64,000 nt of DNA, from assembly GCA_029378245.1 (NCBI GenBank), contig JARKIF010000003.1, forward strand, positions 2,976,001 to 3,040,000. Reading direction: 5' to 3'. Of the stretch, positions 20,671 through 31,481 are shown piece after piece. Source of the DNA: Roridomyces roridus. Its lineage: Eukaryota; Basidiomycota; Agaricomycetes; Agaricales; Mycenaceae. The number at the start of each line of letters is the position of its first letter. Position 1 is the first letter of the stretch. The notes beneath the pieces are model-generated. The model was not told where the DNA came from, ran no database searches, and was given only the letters and a program-made list of their open reading frames with translations. The translations under genes were made by a program, and so were the position numbers.

Positions 20671-21287
20671 CTACTTGTGCGGCGTCAACAAATTAGCGAC
20701 CACAGCAGCACTATCCTGTCCGCGCTTCAGCTGTTCGTACAGCACCTGCACGGCCTGAGACGCCTGCGCGATCATCTGATCTTCCGTCGGTAGATGCGGT
20801 TGTGTGCTCCCATCGCTGACAGGAAGCAGCGGGAGACCCCCGACGCCGCTTTGTCGCATGAGGTCGGCCACCATTTGTAACGTTTGCTTCAACGATGAGA
20901 GGTCCGCTGGAGATCTTTTCAGCCACCGGTGCCCTATGGAGGATTCAGCATACACACCTTCGGTCTGTGTCGGCGTGCATCCAGAAAGGTACGCATTTTG
21001 TCTGTCCCGGCCGAATGTTTTCTAGTGGCAGTAGCTCCCAGAGTTCGAACGACGTACATCCCATCCAACGCCCTCTTCGCTATATCTTGCAACCTCAGCA
21101 CATTTTGCTGCAGGATCTGCACATTCTGCTTGAAAAGCTCGGGCGAATTGGGATCGGTGGCGCCCTGGTGCAGGGAGTCCTGGCCGGATGATTGTGGGAG
21201 GAAGTTGAGGCTTTGTACAGGGTTGAATGCCGGAAAGTTGGCCATGGATTGGCTAGGCACGGGGTAGCCTTGTTGAGCTGCGTTCAT
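20671..21287 (-). CDS. Short conserved basidiomycete protein, intact copy
   Basis: Two exons. Exon 1 runs from ATG at 21,287 (MNAAQQGYPVPSQSMANFPA, FNPVQSLNFLPQSSGQDSL) to a helical stretch ELFKQNVQILQQNVLRLQDI. Exon 2 reads LSSLKQTLQMVADLMRQSGV, EDQMIAQASQAVQVLYEQL and ends KRGQDSAAVVANLLTPHK, stop at 20,671. The N-terminus is Q/P-rich and probably disordered; the rest is amphipathic helix with heptad character, suggesting oligomerisation. I recall similar unannotated proteins in other basidiomycetes but know no function. A broken copy lies at 683-1,335 and a 3' stub at 54,617. Confidence 0.65.
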
Positions 21288-21520
21288 GGCGGAGGGCAAG
21301 ACGTGTTGCTTGACCTTGCTTGTCAATATTGATCGTGATGTAATCAAGTCGCTGCCGAAACTTGGCCGAAACGGTTGGAAATGTTCGAATTCATCAAGTT
21401 TGTCATCGATTCATTCGCCGCTGGTCATGGCGTGAAAGAGTCTCCCTTGACAGAGTATAGGTTTTATCAAGGCTCATAGCACAAGCATACAGAGTATACA
21501 AAGAGTTCAACCAAAAGAAC

Positions 21521-23732
21521 CTACTGCCGCTTCCTAATACACATTCTCCCACTCGGATTCGGAGTCTGGGTAGTCCCGAAAATTCTATCGGCTGGTCTCA
21601 CACCCTCCACCTCTGCCTTGACATCATAATTAAGGACGAGGTGCGCGACCATGGCTTTGAGCTCCGTTACGGCGAAGAATCGCCCCTGACCTAAAGTATC
21701 AGATACAACGGCAGAGAGGAAGCGAGATACCCACAGGACAAGCGTGCTTCCCATTACCAAACGGGAGGTGGTCGACGGCAGTAGAAACCATGTGGCGTTT
21801 GAAAATGTCCGTGGTGACGCCGTCGTCCGTGGATTCGACATGCTGTTGCTGTTTATATTCTCGCTCCCTTGAAAACCGGAATCCATCAAACGTGGTGGGA
21901 TTATCGTAGTTCGCTTCGAAGTATCAGGCTTCATTTTAGCACTTTGAAGACTTGGTATTCACGCACCGGGATCGAAGTGCGTAGACCGCGAGGCGGCTGC
22001 AACGTATGACCCATAAGGCAGGAAGCTCCCCTCAGAGAACCGGAATCCGTCTTTCGACACGACCATCCTCGCCAAGGAAACTTCAAAAACCCTTTCGTTG
22101 AGCGCAAGCACACCGACAAAGGTACACATACCTATATTTAGAGGACGCATCCTCTGCGACTCACGCATGAAGCTGTCGAGCTTCACCATATTATTTAGGG
22201 CAGCCTTGCTCCACCCCTCAGCATTCAGTACAGTTTCCACCTCCTCGCGGAGGGGTTGGAGGTATTCGGGGTGGAAGGCCAAGTCAAACAGTGTCTGGCT
22301 GACTGTCTGCATTTCAAGGTGAGACGGATACGAGAGAAGAAGTTCCTACAGACCATGGACGAGGTATGAATCGCGGCCTAAGTATGTTGGTCGATACCTT
22401 CCTGCTCAGAGTGGACGGAGTAGTACACACCATGTTGGTAATCAGGATCCGAAGTACGAGCGCAGGCACCGCACGCTCCTCACCCTCCGCAATGTCCAAC
22501 AACCACGAAATCACATCGTTCTACATGACATGTTACTTGGTTCGTTAATACACGGAGAAAGAAGGAGAGTCCTACCGGCCGCCCCTCATAATCACGACCC
22601 AACTCGCTATCCTTGGCCAATCGCTCCTCAATAATGGGGCCGAGGTATTCCATCGCTTTGTTGAAGCTCTGCGTTTTCTTCGAGATGAAGGGGCCCACGA
22701 TTCTACACGGGGTCAGCGCGTCCTCACTTAGAGGAGTATAAAGGACACTCACGGACGCAGGAAGGGCGGGAACATGTTGATCCGATCCGCACTCCGAAAA
22801 ACGTCCAACGTATAGACGATGTTGTTGGTCAAATACCCTTGGTCTCTGCCTGCATTTATTGCATCTCAGTGCTAGTCATTATGCAGGCAGGAGGATAGTC
22901 ACTGACAGAGAGGAAGCCCGACAAACAGACGGTTGCTCACCCGCGCGACGATGCTCATCATCGCAGGTAGCACTATTACATTTTTCCAGTCTATATAAAT
23001 GCAGTGCGTGGGCCGCGAGTGAAAAGATTAAAGAGCTGGGTGCGAGACTCACCGGAGCCATTCAAATCGAGCACGTCGTCAAACGCACAGACGATCTCGT
23101 CTCGGACATCCGGAAAACAACGATGCAAATTCCGCGTAAGGGTCGTTCGGATGACGGTGTGGTGGTAGGAATTGTCGGTCCCCTCGAGTCCCATCGTGAA
23201 TTTACCTGCAACGCATTATGTACTTCAAGGTTTTGACTTGGTTCTATTCGGCCACCCACTTTGAAGTCTCTACAAATCCGAGTTACAACACAGTATTGCA
23301 ATCACAAAGCAAGTTCAACGCACCAGCTCGATAGCCTTCCCAGTAGACAGCGCATTATCCGGCGCGCTGCCCATCTCGCTGATCAAATTGGGCGAGCAGA
23401 CGACGTACTCCCAATGCCAGGGCCGTGCGATGCGGAATACACCTCGATCCCCGTAGGTGTCGTACCCGCGTTGAATCAGCTCTGCAGCGTGGCTGAGGAA
23501 TCGCCATCCGTCGCGATAGGTGGATACCACGGACGGGAAGGAGGAGGAGTCGACGGTGGGTATGCCACTTTCGTCCTGTCGGCATATAATGCTCATCACG
23601 ACTGTGAAACTCAAGAAAAGGCAACGAACGCACCTGGAGATTGGACGACAGAGTCCTGCGGAGCGCGAGGACTGCCACGAGGGCTGCAGCGCCGTAGACC
23701 AAGGGTTTGGTGTCTTCCAGTTGCAGTGGCAT
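21521..23732 (-). CDS. Cytochrome P450, apparently intact copy
   Basis: Starts at ATG 23,732 with a membrane anchor (VYGAAALVAVLALRRTL) and stops at 21,521 (NPSGRMCIRKRQ). Exon order matches the copy at 2,154-4,344. Motifs are YRDGWRFLSHAAELIQRGYD, FRSADRINMFPPFLRP-type sequence, the I-helix exon LVLRILITNM followed by AAIHTSSM, ESQR (ExxR), and FGNGKHACP/GRFFAV with the haem cysteine split by a GTGGGT intron. The I-helix lacks the usual acidic-threonine pair; I recall AAIHTSS as normal in this fungal P450 group. Likely ER-bound and NADPH-P450-reductase dependent. It is tandem on the same strand with the short conserved gene. Substrate unknown. Confidence 0.88.
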
Positions 23733-24407
23733 GCTCGCGGTAAAGAGTTGTCGTCAAGGAGGAAGGTGAGAGACTTGCAGTCTCGGGATCAGACTCTACT
23801 AGTGCATTTACATACATGTGTCATCCCAGGGTTCCGCTTGGGTTCCGTCGGAATTACGAGCCCGAGCAGCCCTTTGCAGCCCTTTGCTTACTCTTTCCCG
23901 TTCCTGTCGCCTGTCTGTCCTCGCCCTGATTCATTTACGTAAATGCTATTCGTGGATGGACCATTTACCGTAGACGCCTTTCGTATTCGGTGCACGGGTT
24001 GCAACGGTCGATCCAGCCAGCTGTGTCGAGTGCAATTCCGAGTCATCCGAAACTGATCAAGTATACCTAGCCATTACTAGTACTTAGGCCAGTCCGAGCG
24101 AAGGAGCCCCCATGCAAACGTCAAGTCAAGCAACCAGGGAGTCGTATCGCGCGGCGACCCGCACTCGTCGAACTGAAACTCGACCCATCGAGCGAAAATA
24201 CGAGCATGGTTACACAAATATTCATTTCAAAGAGACGTAAAGTATACATTACTATCGTGTAAAGTGGTGGTCGTTTCAAAAGTACATACACAAACAGAGT
24301 CGAAACAAAGAATATCAAACAAGCCACAAACCCGAAGCCAGGGTAGGGAAAAATATACAGAGAGTCCGAAACGAGGAGGAGTGGAGACCGGAGGAAACGA
24401 ATCCAAA
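23733..24407. other. Intergenic: P450 promoter and transporter 3' flank
   Basis: No gene seen. The first 100 bp are the 5' leader side of the minus-strand P450. The rest separates it from the transporter stop at 24,408. Confidence 0.35.
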
Positions 24408-26789
24408 TCAGTGGAACGCATCCACCTTATTCGGCTCCCCATCGCCCGCAACACCATCAAGCTGGTACAGCGGCTCCAAATGCGCGTGCCTCTGCCAGAA
24501 GATGTACCGCTTGATGAACCACGGAGCCCACGTGTTGAGCTGGTAGCTGGCATGTCGCGAGGTCGGGACGGCGAAGATGTAGTCCAACTCCTCGAGCGTG
24601 CGTTGTCTGTGGGGGGCGCGAGTCTTAGCATGGTAAAGAAGGGGGGGAGGGAAGACAACGCACTTGGTCTCGGGCAACCCGAAGAAGATCATGACGAACG
24701 CAACGATGTTGAGCCCACCGTAGAAGCAGAACGCTGTAATGTAGAAGCATGAGAATCCGTCAAAAAAGAATGGAAGAACGCACCTCCAGTGGGCTTCATC
24801 GCAGCCAGCATACTCGGGAACGTCAACCCAAGGATCGTCGACACGGTATTGTTGACAAAGATGGCCCACGCAACGCCCGTCTCACGATGCGAGAGCGGGA
24901 AACACTCGGCGGCGTAGACGTTGGGTACAGGTCCAATACCTGTGCATGCGTCGTCAGCGATCAGCAGGCAAAAGAAAAGAAAAGGTCGACGCACCAGGAG
25001 AGTAGAAGGCCGTGAACACGAACACAAAGGTCGCAATCAGAGGCAACCGCGCGGCATTGTCGACCGAGAGCTGGAAGCACCCCGCCACAACGAACAGCGA
25101 CCAAGCCATGTTGGGGAACGTGAAGAGGAGGAGGTTCCGCCGACCAAAGGTATCGATTGTCCAGATGGCGGGGAACGCAAACGCAAAGTTGACGAGACCG
25201 AAGCCGAAGGAGATGAAGAGCGACGTGCGGACAGAGTACCCGCCCTCGGAGAAGATGGTGGAGGAGTAGAAGGCTGAGCGGAGATGAGTCGAAATCCATG
25301 AAGATAGGAGGGGAAGACACACCCATAATGTTAATACCAGAGAACTGTTGAGCCAACATGACGACACCAGCACCGAGGGTGGCACGGCGCAGACGGGGGA
25401 CGACAAAGATGTCACGGATGCGTCCGAAGAAGGTGCTGCCACCGAACGCTGCGGTCTCGGCCTCGAGTTGACGGTAGGCGTAGTACTGCATAGCGCGTCA
25501 GTCATGTTCTTGCAAGAAGAAAATTAAACGCACCAGATCCCTAGCAGCCTGCAGCTCCGAGTTCCTCAACCGACAGAAACTCTTGAAACTCTGCTGGAAC
25601 CTCCGCTTCTTCAACAACCACCGTGGCGACTCGGGACACAGCCAGACGAGGAACAAGAGCGGCACGGCAGGCGCGAAGGCCGCAGCGAGCTGGAATCGCC
25701 ACGCATGGGGACCGATGCGATAGAAGATGAGGTTGGAGCAGAAGCCGATGAAGATACCGAAGGCGACCCAAAGCTGGAAGGACATTACGAGACCGCCACG
25801 AATGCTGGCGGGGACTGTTTCCGAGGAGAAGATGGGGATGGTCGTGATCTTGATACCGATGCCTGGGAGGGGTGAGCATAGGCGAGGGATAGACGGGAGG
25901 AGGACGCACCAAAACCCAAGAGCATACGGCAGATGAGCAGTTCCCACCAGTTGCGCGTGAAGGCTTGGCCGAGGACGGGGAAGACACAGCTGGATAGCTG
26001 TTAGTCGAACGTTGGAGGAAGAGAGGTAATCCACGAACAAAAGACCGGTAACGAAGATGGCGCCTCGACGACCGAGGGCATTGTTCACAGGGTCACTCAG
26101 CCATGCACTCATGAGACCAAGAATTGTCGGGCTGGAAAGGGATGAGTCAAAGAAGCGTCGAGCGAAGGTAAAACGCACGCCGAGTTGATGCATCCCACAA
26201 GCCATGTGTTGTCCGCGATACCGAATTCGACCGGGAAGGAAAGGTTGGCACCGTTCGCACCAGTGTTGTCCCATCCTCTGCAAAGCATGTGAGACAAGCA
26301 GCCAAGGAGAGAAAGAGGCGGACACACTGAATCGCAGAACCCAAAGACGTAATGAAGATGGTATAGTACAGCGCCCACGGTTGCGACCATTTATCTAAGT
26401 GAATTGAGCCAAGTACGACAAGTAGGACGAAGGACGTACGAGTGACCTCGCGGCGAAGGAGATGCCGATCCTCGTCCGTCAGCTCCTGGATGGTGTCAAA
26501 GTCGACAGGGTTTTGAGCGACGAGGGCGGCCTTTTGAAGAGAGGCACGCGGTCGGAGAAGCCGTTCGTCTCGCAAAAGTCGGAGACCTGGGCGAAGAGCT
26601 TTTCCTTGGGGATGCCCTTCAACGGATTCTTGATCCTAAGAACGAATGAGTCAAGGCGGGAGAAAAGACAAGGGAAAAGATGTACTTGGCGTTGACATTG
26701 TTGGAGAGGTCTGCGCCGTTGTCTTCGTTGTAGTATTCGGTATGCTCGACGCTGGACGTATCTTTGCCGTTCTTGAGTGACTCAGACAT
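24408..26789 (-). CDS. MFS sugar/inositol-type transporter
   Basis: Plasma-membrane permease of the sugar porter family. From ATG 26,789 (MSESLKNGKDTSS) a cytosolic N-terminus leads to WALYYTIFITSLGSAIQ, GWDNTGANGANLSFPVEFGI and ADNTWLVGCINSA. Then come GRRGAIFVTGLL and the inter-helix SSETVPASIRGGLVMSFQLW. PESPRWLLKK is the sugar-porter signature before the central loop. The second half has LAQQFSGINIMAFYSS, IDTFGRRNLLLF, YAAECFPLSHRETG and LPETK, with a C-terminal tail ending KVDAFH at the TGA stop (24,408-24,410). Twelve hydrophobic segments are plausible over about eight exons. Divergent from the transaldolase gene. The specific sugar cannot be read from sequence. Confidence 0.87.
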
Positions 26790-27114
26790 GGCTGGCAAAT
26801 CGGATTTTTCGTGCAAAGGCGGAGCATTTTAAACCCGCTCAGGTACGTGGCCACATACAGGGCGGTGGAGCTCCTGTCGGGGGTGGAGCCCCACAGTCTG
26901 GAGACATTTGCAAAGGCGGGGAAGAGAGGGGTCACAAGCCAAGAGTCGAGACTTGGTGATCGCTAAGCATGTGTTTGATCCGAAGACCCATGACTGCTAC
27001 GTATTCAGTTGCCCTGTGTGCATCCATGGCCTGTACAGGTCTCCCTGTGCAGGCTTGTCCGTTTAAAACCCTTTGCAATGGCGTCGCAAAGTCATCAGTC
27101 CCAGCACTACTACC
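26790..27114. promoter_or_regulatory. Divergent promoter between transporter and transaldolase
   Basis: The 325 bp between the two start codons must serve both genes. The ten-base word GCAAAGGCGG occurs twice, at 26,813-26,822 and 26,910-26,919. TTTAAA-type AT elements lie near each gene (about 26,828 and 27,061). Confidence 0.5.
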
Positions 27115-28466
27115 ATGTCTACTCTCCTCCACATTCTCGAGACCCAGCTCAACGTCGATGTCGACTCGATGGACCCCAAGGTCGCCAAGAGCCTCCCCAT
27201 CGTCCCCCACAACCAGACCAGCAACCAGCTCCTTGTCAACGAGCAGATGCAAGTCCCCGAGAACCGCGACATGTTCCTGACTGCGGTCAAGGAGTATGGC
27301 GACAAGGGCTGGGAGGCCGTGCTCGATCGTATCGTTCGTACCTTTCTCCTCCTCGCCTTTCTTTCCACTGATCCTTTCAATTGCAGTCGGTTCTAATTTG
27401 CGCCGCCAACATCGAGAACATCAAGGGCCGCGTTCTCCTCCAGACCTCCCCCTTCCACGCCTACGACACCCAGAGTGCGCCCATCTATCTCTTCTTTTTT
27501 CAGCTTTCTAATTATTTCACAGAGGTCGTTGACCACGCCCGTCGCTATGCCGCCGAGTTTGAGAAGGTCGGCATTTCCAAGTACGTTTCTATTCAATTAT
27601 TATTTTTTGGCTCCGCGGCTGACTGGCGCTTTAGGGACCGCTTCTGTATCAAGATTCCCGCCACGGGCCCAGCCATGAACGCTGGCCCGATCCTGCTCAA
27701 GGAAGGCATCCGCACGCTCGGCACCTCCCTCTTCTCCCTCGAGCAGGCCATCGCGTCTTCCCAGGCCGGCTGTCTCTACATCTCTCCCTACTACAACGGT
27801 GCGTCTCATCTTACTTTGCTTGCATTCTCGAGCTCATCTCCCCTCTGCAGAGGTCCGCGCGCATGCCGACCACAGCATCTGGCCCAAGTCCGAGGACCCC
27901 GCCCTCGACCACACCATGTCGGCTCGCATGATGCAAATCATGGAGACCTACAAGCGCCTCTACAAGGAGACCGGCAAGCCTCAGCCCATGATCAAGTCCG
28001 CGTCGTACGTTTCCTGCCTTCCTCCTTCTCTCCCTCGCTCACTCTGTCCACAGCTTCATCTCCTGGCAAGAGGCCATGGCCTGCGGTGAGATGGAAATGC
28101 ACCACGCCACCATCTCCGCCGAAGTCCTCGCCCAGCTCGCCGCCCTCCCCGCCGAGCCCTCCACCTCTGCGCGCATCCCCGGTGTCCCCAAAGTCGACAT
28201 GAGCAAGCCCTACGAGAACGCCCACGCCACTCCCGCGCGTCTCGCCGGCCTCTCCAAGACTGACCCCCTCAAGCCCGAGTGGGATGGCAAGTGGGCTTCG
28301 ACGGACGTCGACTACCTCGCCGGACAACGGTGCTGCGCTCGCAGCTGCTATCGAGGCGGACCCTGTTACCAAGCAGCGGTTGTACGAGGCGCTCGAGCTG
28401 TTCAAGGGTGGTGAGTTGCGCAGCAAGGAGTTGATCGAGAAGGCGATTGCGGAGTTGAAGGCTTGA
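27115..28466 (+). CDS. Transaldolase family protein
   Basis: Transaldolase moves dihydroxyacetone units between sugar phosphates in the non-oxidative pentose phosphate pathway. The ATG lies in good context (ACCATGTC; MSTLLHILETQLNVDVDSMD). Later exons give VLICAANIENIKGRVLLQTS, DHARRYAAEFEKVGI and FCIKIPATGPAMNAGPILL, where the lysine of KIPAT is the Schiff-base residue. These are followed by QAGCLYISPYYN, EVRAHADHSIWPKSED and FISWQEAMACGEMEMHH. Near 28,320 the frame ending STDVDYLA must drop one base to continue into DNGAALAAAIEADPVTK and the helical end SKELIEKAIAELKA. That single-base lesion may be an assembly error. Five short introns. Cytosolic. Confidence 0.85.
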
Positions 28467-29409
28467 ATAATTCTGGGATGTGTAACGAACGTAGTTGAAT
28501 TTTCTCTCTGTATATCTCTCTCTCATACATATATACCTGCAAAATCAATCAAACCCATTTTCTTTTCTATCTCTTTTCTGGCGATGAACAATGAACAATG
28601 AGCTTGAATGTCTTCTTCTCACTATGTACTCGGGAGCCTACAAACCTCCATTCAGTGCGCGTCATCGCCAAATGCGCAGGGCAAACTGAAACCCGAACGA
28701 CGGTCATGTCGATCACCGGCACCCCCACACGTCCCCACACCAGCTGATCCATGGCCAAGAGAAAGTAACACCGAGCCACCGGTGCATGACCGCGTCGCAT
28801 CGGAAGGCGGATGCAGCCCGTCGGTTTGCGTCGTACGATTTCTGCCAGCGACCATTAGGCTCAGTGGACTCTATCATTGGAAGGTATGCAAGTTAGGCCA
28901 GGCCAGGAACGTACGCCCGCCTCTGTGGCCAGAATTGAATAACGCGACATTGAAGCAATCTAGCGGATAGCAGTTTTTCCGCGACGGTCTACGATGAATC
29001 AGCGCGCAATAGTGAGTACTCAAGTCTCGGCGGTCGTTGGAATGTACTTAAGTAGTTGAATTTAAATTCAGACCCATGTTATGAAGCGCTCGGGAGTCTT
29101 GTACAGTCGCGCAGCGGTCAGAGCCTCGTCGCCTCGCAATTACCTCGTGGGACATAAATCATACACGCACATACCACAGGAAAGGTGCCCGCGCCCGGAA
29201 TTGCAGCGAGCCATCGACCAGGAGATCACGATGGAAAGAAATGAAACGAGTGTTCAGTGTTTCAGAAACCCGGAGATGGCCTGAAGATTGCGTAGAAGTT
29301 CATTGAGGCGCCGGCTCGACTGGGCCGCAGACACAGACACAGACGGCCCGAGTAATCGAGGCCAGCGAAATGAAGCCTTTCGGTATCGCAAGACTCTGGG
29401 CCGAGACGT
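28467..29409. other. Intergenic region
   Basis: An AT-rich 3' flank of the transaldolase, then sequence without coding signs up to the GNAT stop codon. Confidence 0.3.
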
Positions 29410-30038
29410 TCATAAATCGATCTTCATCCGAATATACTCCACGGGCCCTTTCCAAAACGTCGTGCCGAACGGCAGCAGTCCCCGTCGCTGATACCACCCC
29501 TTCGTAGCCTCGCGCGCATCGCACCATAGTAAAGTTCCGCCAAACTCGGCGCGCGCGACGGAGAGCACATGCTGGAGGAGCGAGGTACCGATACCGCGAC
29601 CCTGAAAACGGAAAAGAAAAGAAGAAATCAACAAAGGAGCGAGAGGGAGAAGAAAGGAGGAGGATAAGGTAACAAACCTGATACGCAGGGTCGCATGCAA
29701 ACTTCCTGAATCGGATTGCTTTCCCGGCGTCCGCATCGCCTTCGCTATCAGTCTGAGGGCACGATTCTACGAACAAAGAGATGACTGCAATCGGATGGTC
29801 GTCGGAGCTTGAGTCATTGACAATGAAGGCGCCGTAGTGCCAGCCTTGTGCGTCCTCGGGGAGGATAACATGCGATATAGGTGCGTCAGGCCATAGGACC
29901 GAATGACGCAGAGACACGGTTTGTGCTGCGGTGATCTGCTGGCAGCGAACGGAGGCTGAAGAGAGTTGTATGAGTTGAAAAATCACTTTAACAAAAACGA
30001 GGCCCACGATTGGCCGTCAGCTTTGTGGCTTCTTCCAT
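29410..30038 (-). CDS. GNAT family N-acetyltransferase
   Basis: Transfers acetyl from acetyl-CoA to an amine. The probable start is ATG 30,038 (MEEATKLTAN), with an intron to SVRCQQITAAQTVSLRHSVL. The main exon includes WHYGAFIVNDSS and a core strand AVISLFVES, then FRKFACDPAYQ. After an intron (about 29,603-29,677) follows GRGIGTSLLQHVLSVARAEF; QGRGIG across the junction is the acetyl-CoA pyrophosphate loop (Q/RxxGxG). WCDAREATKGWYQRRGLLPF and YIRMKIDL close the fold, with the stop at 29,410-29,412. About 165-170 residues, normal for a single-domain GNAT. Substrate unknown. Exon 1 is inferred from a GTGGGC donor and CAG acceptor that keep frame. Confidence 0.8.
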
Positions 30039-30999
30039 ATGGGAGATGGTGGCGAAAGGAAGAGGATCGAGACCACGTGGCGATTACATAAGACTGCATC
30101 CGTAAACGTTTCAACATTCGAACTCGACTGGAACCTTAATCCGTTCTAATTTCTCCCTGGTTCCCCGGAAAACCGCCGATTATCAGTGGTTCTTTAATAA
30201 ACGATCCTTTTAACATCAGCTGATTTAATTAGGTGCTCAAGGCCTGCAGACAAACCCCTTTGTTTCTCTTGATTCGCGTCCAACAAAGGTCCTTCCGGCG
30301 GCCTGTTTCGCAGTTTTCTTTCTCTTCATCCATCCATCGATAAGAGAACGGGTGCATCCGATCCTAATCCCACAACTTGGCATGCGACCCTGCTTCTTAC
30401 GGAACACAAAACTCTCTGCTCGTGATCTTTATCTGCGCGCCAAAAGGATATTCCAGTAAAGCGCAGGGTCGGGAGGAAGGCATTCAAAGAGAACCCCTGG
30501 GATACGTGCAGCTGGCTGCCTCGGCCCTGCACACGCCTGCCTGGCGTGACGCCGGCGCCATGTTATAAAGCAAAGAAGCAGCAGATCCGAGAAGCATTAT
30601 CATTCCGTCTCCGACAATTGAACCCGAAGAAGAAAACACGTTGTGTACGATAGAAGTCTTTCTGGCGCGCCCACAGCATAGTCTATCGTCCCGCCCTGCG
30701 ATTAGGTTCCCCGTCTTGGTATTCGTGGGAGGTGAAGAAAATGTGGCCAACACAATGGGCATTCCCATCTCCATTGGTGTTAATCGTCTATCTATCTATC
30801 CACCCATGCTTTGTGGGACAAAGCAATCATCTGCATGGCGTGTATCCACATGAAAACAAAGCAGCTTTGAGCACATCCTGCTCCGGCCGGTCAACGCAAT
30901 CGCGATTCGCAAGTCATGCGCCTGTCCTTTGAGTTTCCGGAAAAGGGTAATGTCAAGTTCCATTACAACGCTCAGTCGTCATCCGGCTCGACTCGCGGG
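30039..30999. other. Intergenic region
   Basis: Nearly 1 kb without a supported gene. Small ORFs show no domain or codon pattern that I trust. Confidence 0.3.
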
Positions 31000-31481
31000 T
31001 ATAAAAAGCCCTCCGAATCCGTGGGCTCTCTCTATGGCTCGTCGATACCTCTCCCCCTCCCCTCCCCCTCCTGCATCCTTGGTTGAATTTCAACTTCCGC
31101 GTCCGACACGCCCATCCCGTCTATCTTCACTACTTTGCTATGAGTCAAAGACCGTCTTGGTTGCGCGTCGTGCTTCCCTCGATCCGAGGCTCGAGCACGC
31201 CGCACCCGGTCTCTGTTCATAGGCAAAATAGTAGGATAGCCTGGAGCGGCAGCTCGGATCAGAACGTTGAACTCTTCAGTCCCACAGGCGCCACCCATTC
31301 TCGTCTCCCTGTCATTTTGCTACGCCTCAGCGACTGCAGTTGTGTCCGTCCGCCTGTCCTTCCACTCCATTCGAGCACGTCGCACCCGGTCTTTGTGCAT
31401 AGTCAAGATAGTAAGATAGCCTTGTTGTCTTGCTGCCAACTAAACTCATTTTGTAGGCGCCAGTTGTACAAGCTATTTTAA
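31000..31481 (+). other. TATA-led transcript candidate with internal direct repeat
   Basis: TATAAAAA at 31,000-31,007 is followed by a CT-rich leader and an ATG at 31,140 (MSQRPSWLRVVLPSIRGSS) open to 31,481. Within it, about 50 bp at 31,191-31,243 recurs at 31,371-31,423 (shared GAGCACG-CGCACCCGGTCT and ATAGCCT). Weaker similarity extends upstream of both copies. The translated product resembles nothing I know. It may be a non-coding transcript or a small repeat-containing protein. Confidence 0.3.

Larger units (their letters stand above)
18750..20740 (+). repeat. Inverted segmental duplication, copy A
   Basis: This segment carries the SDR promoter, the whole SDR gene, its 3' flank and the end of the convergent short conserved gene. 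It matches 54,617-56,580 in inverted orientation. Similarity continues through introns and non-coding flanks with small indels, so the copy is genomic rather than retroposed. Confidence 0.8.

Noticed and set aside
24264..25277. Plus-strand Arg/Glu-rich ORFs
   Set aside because: Antisense to the MFS transporter exons. The charged composition is typical of shadows.
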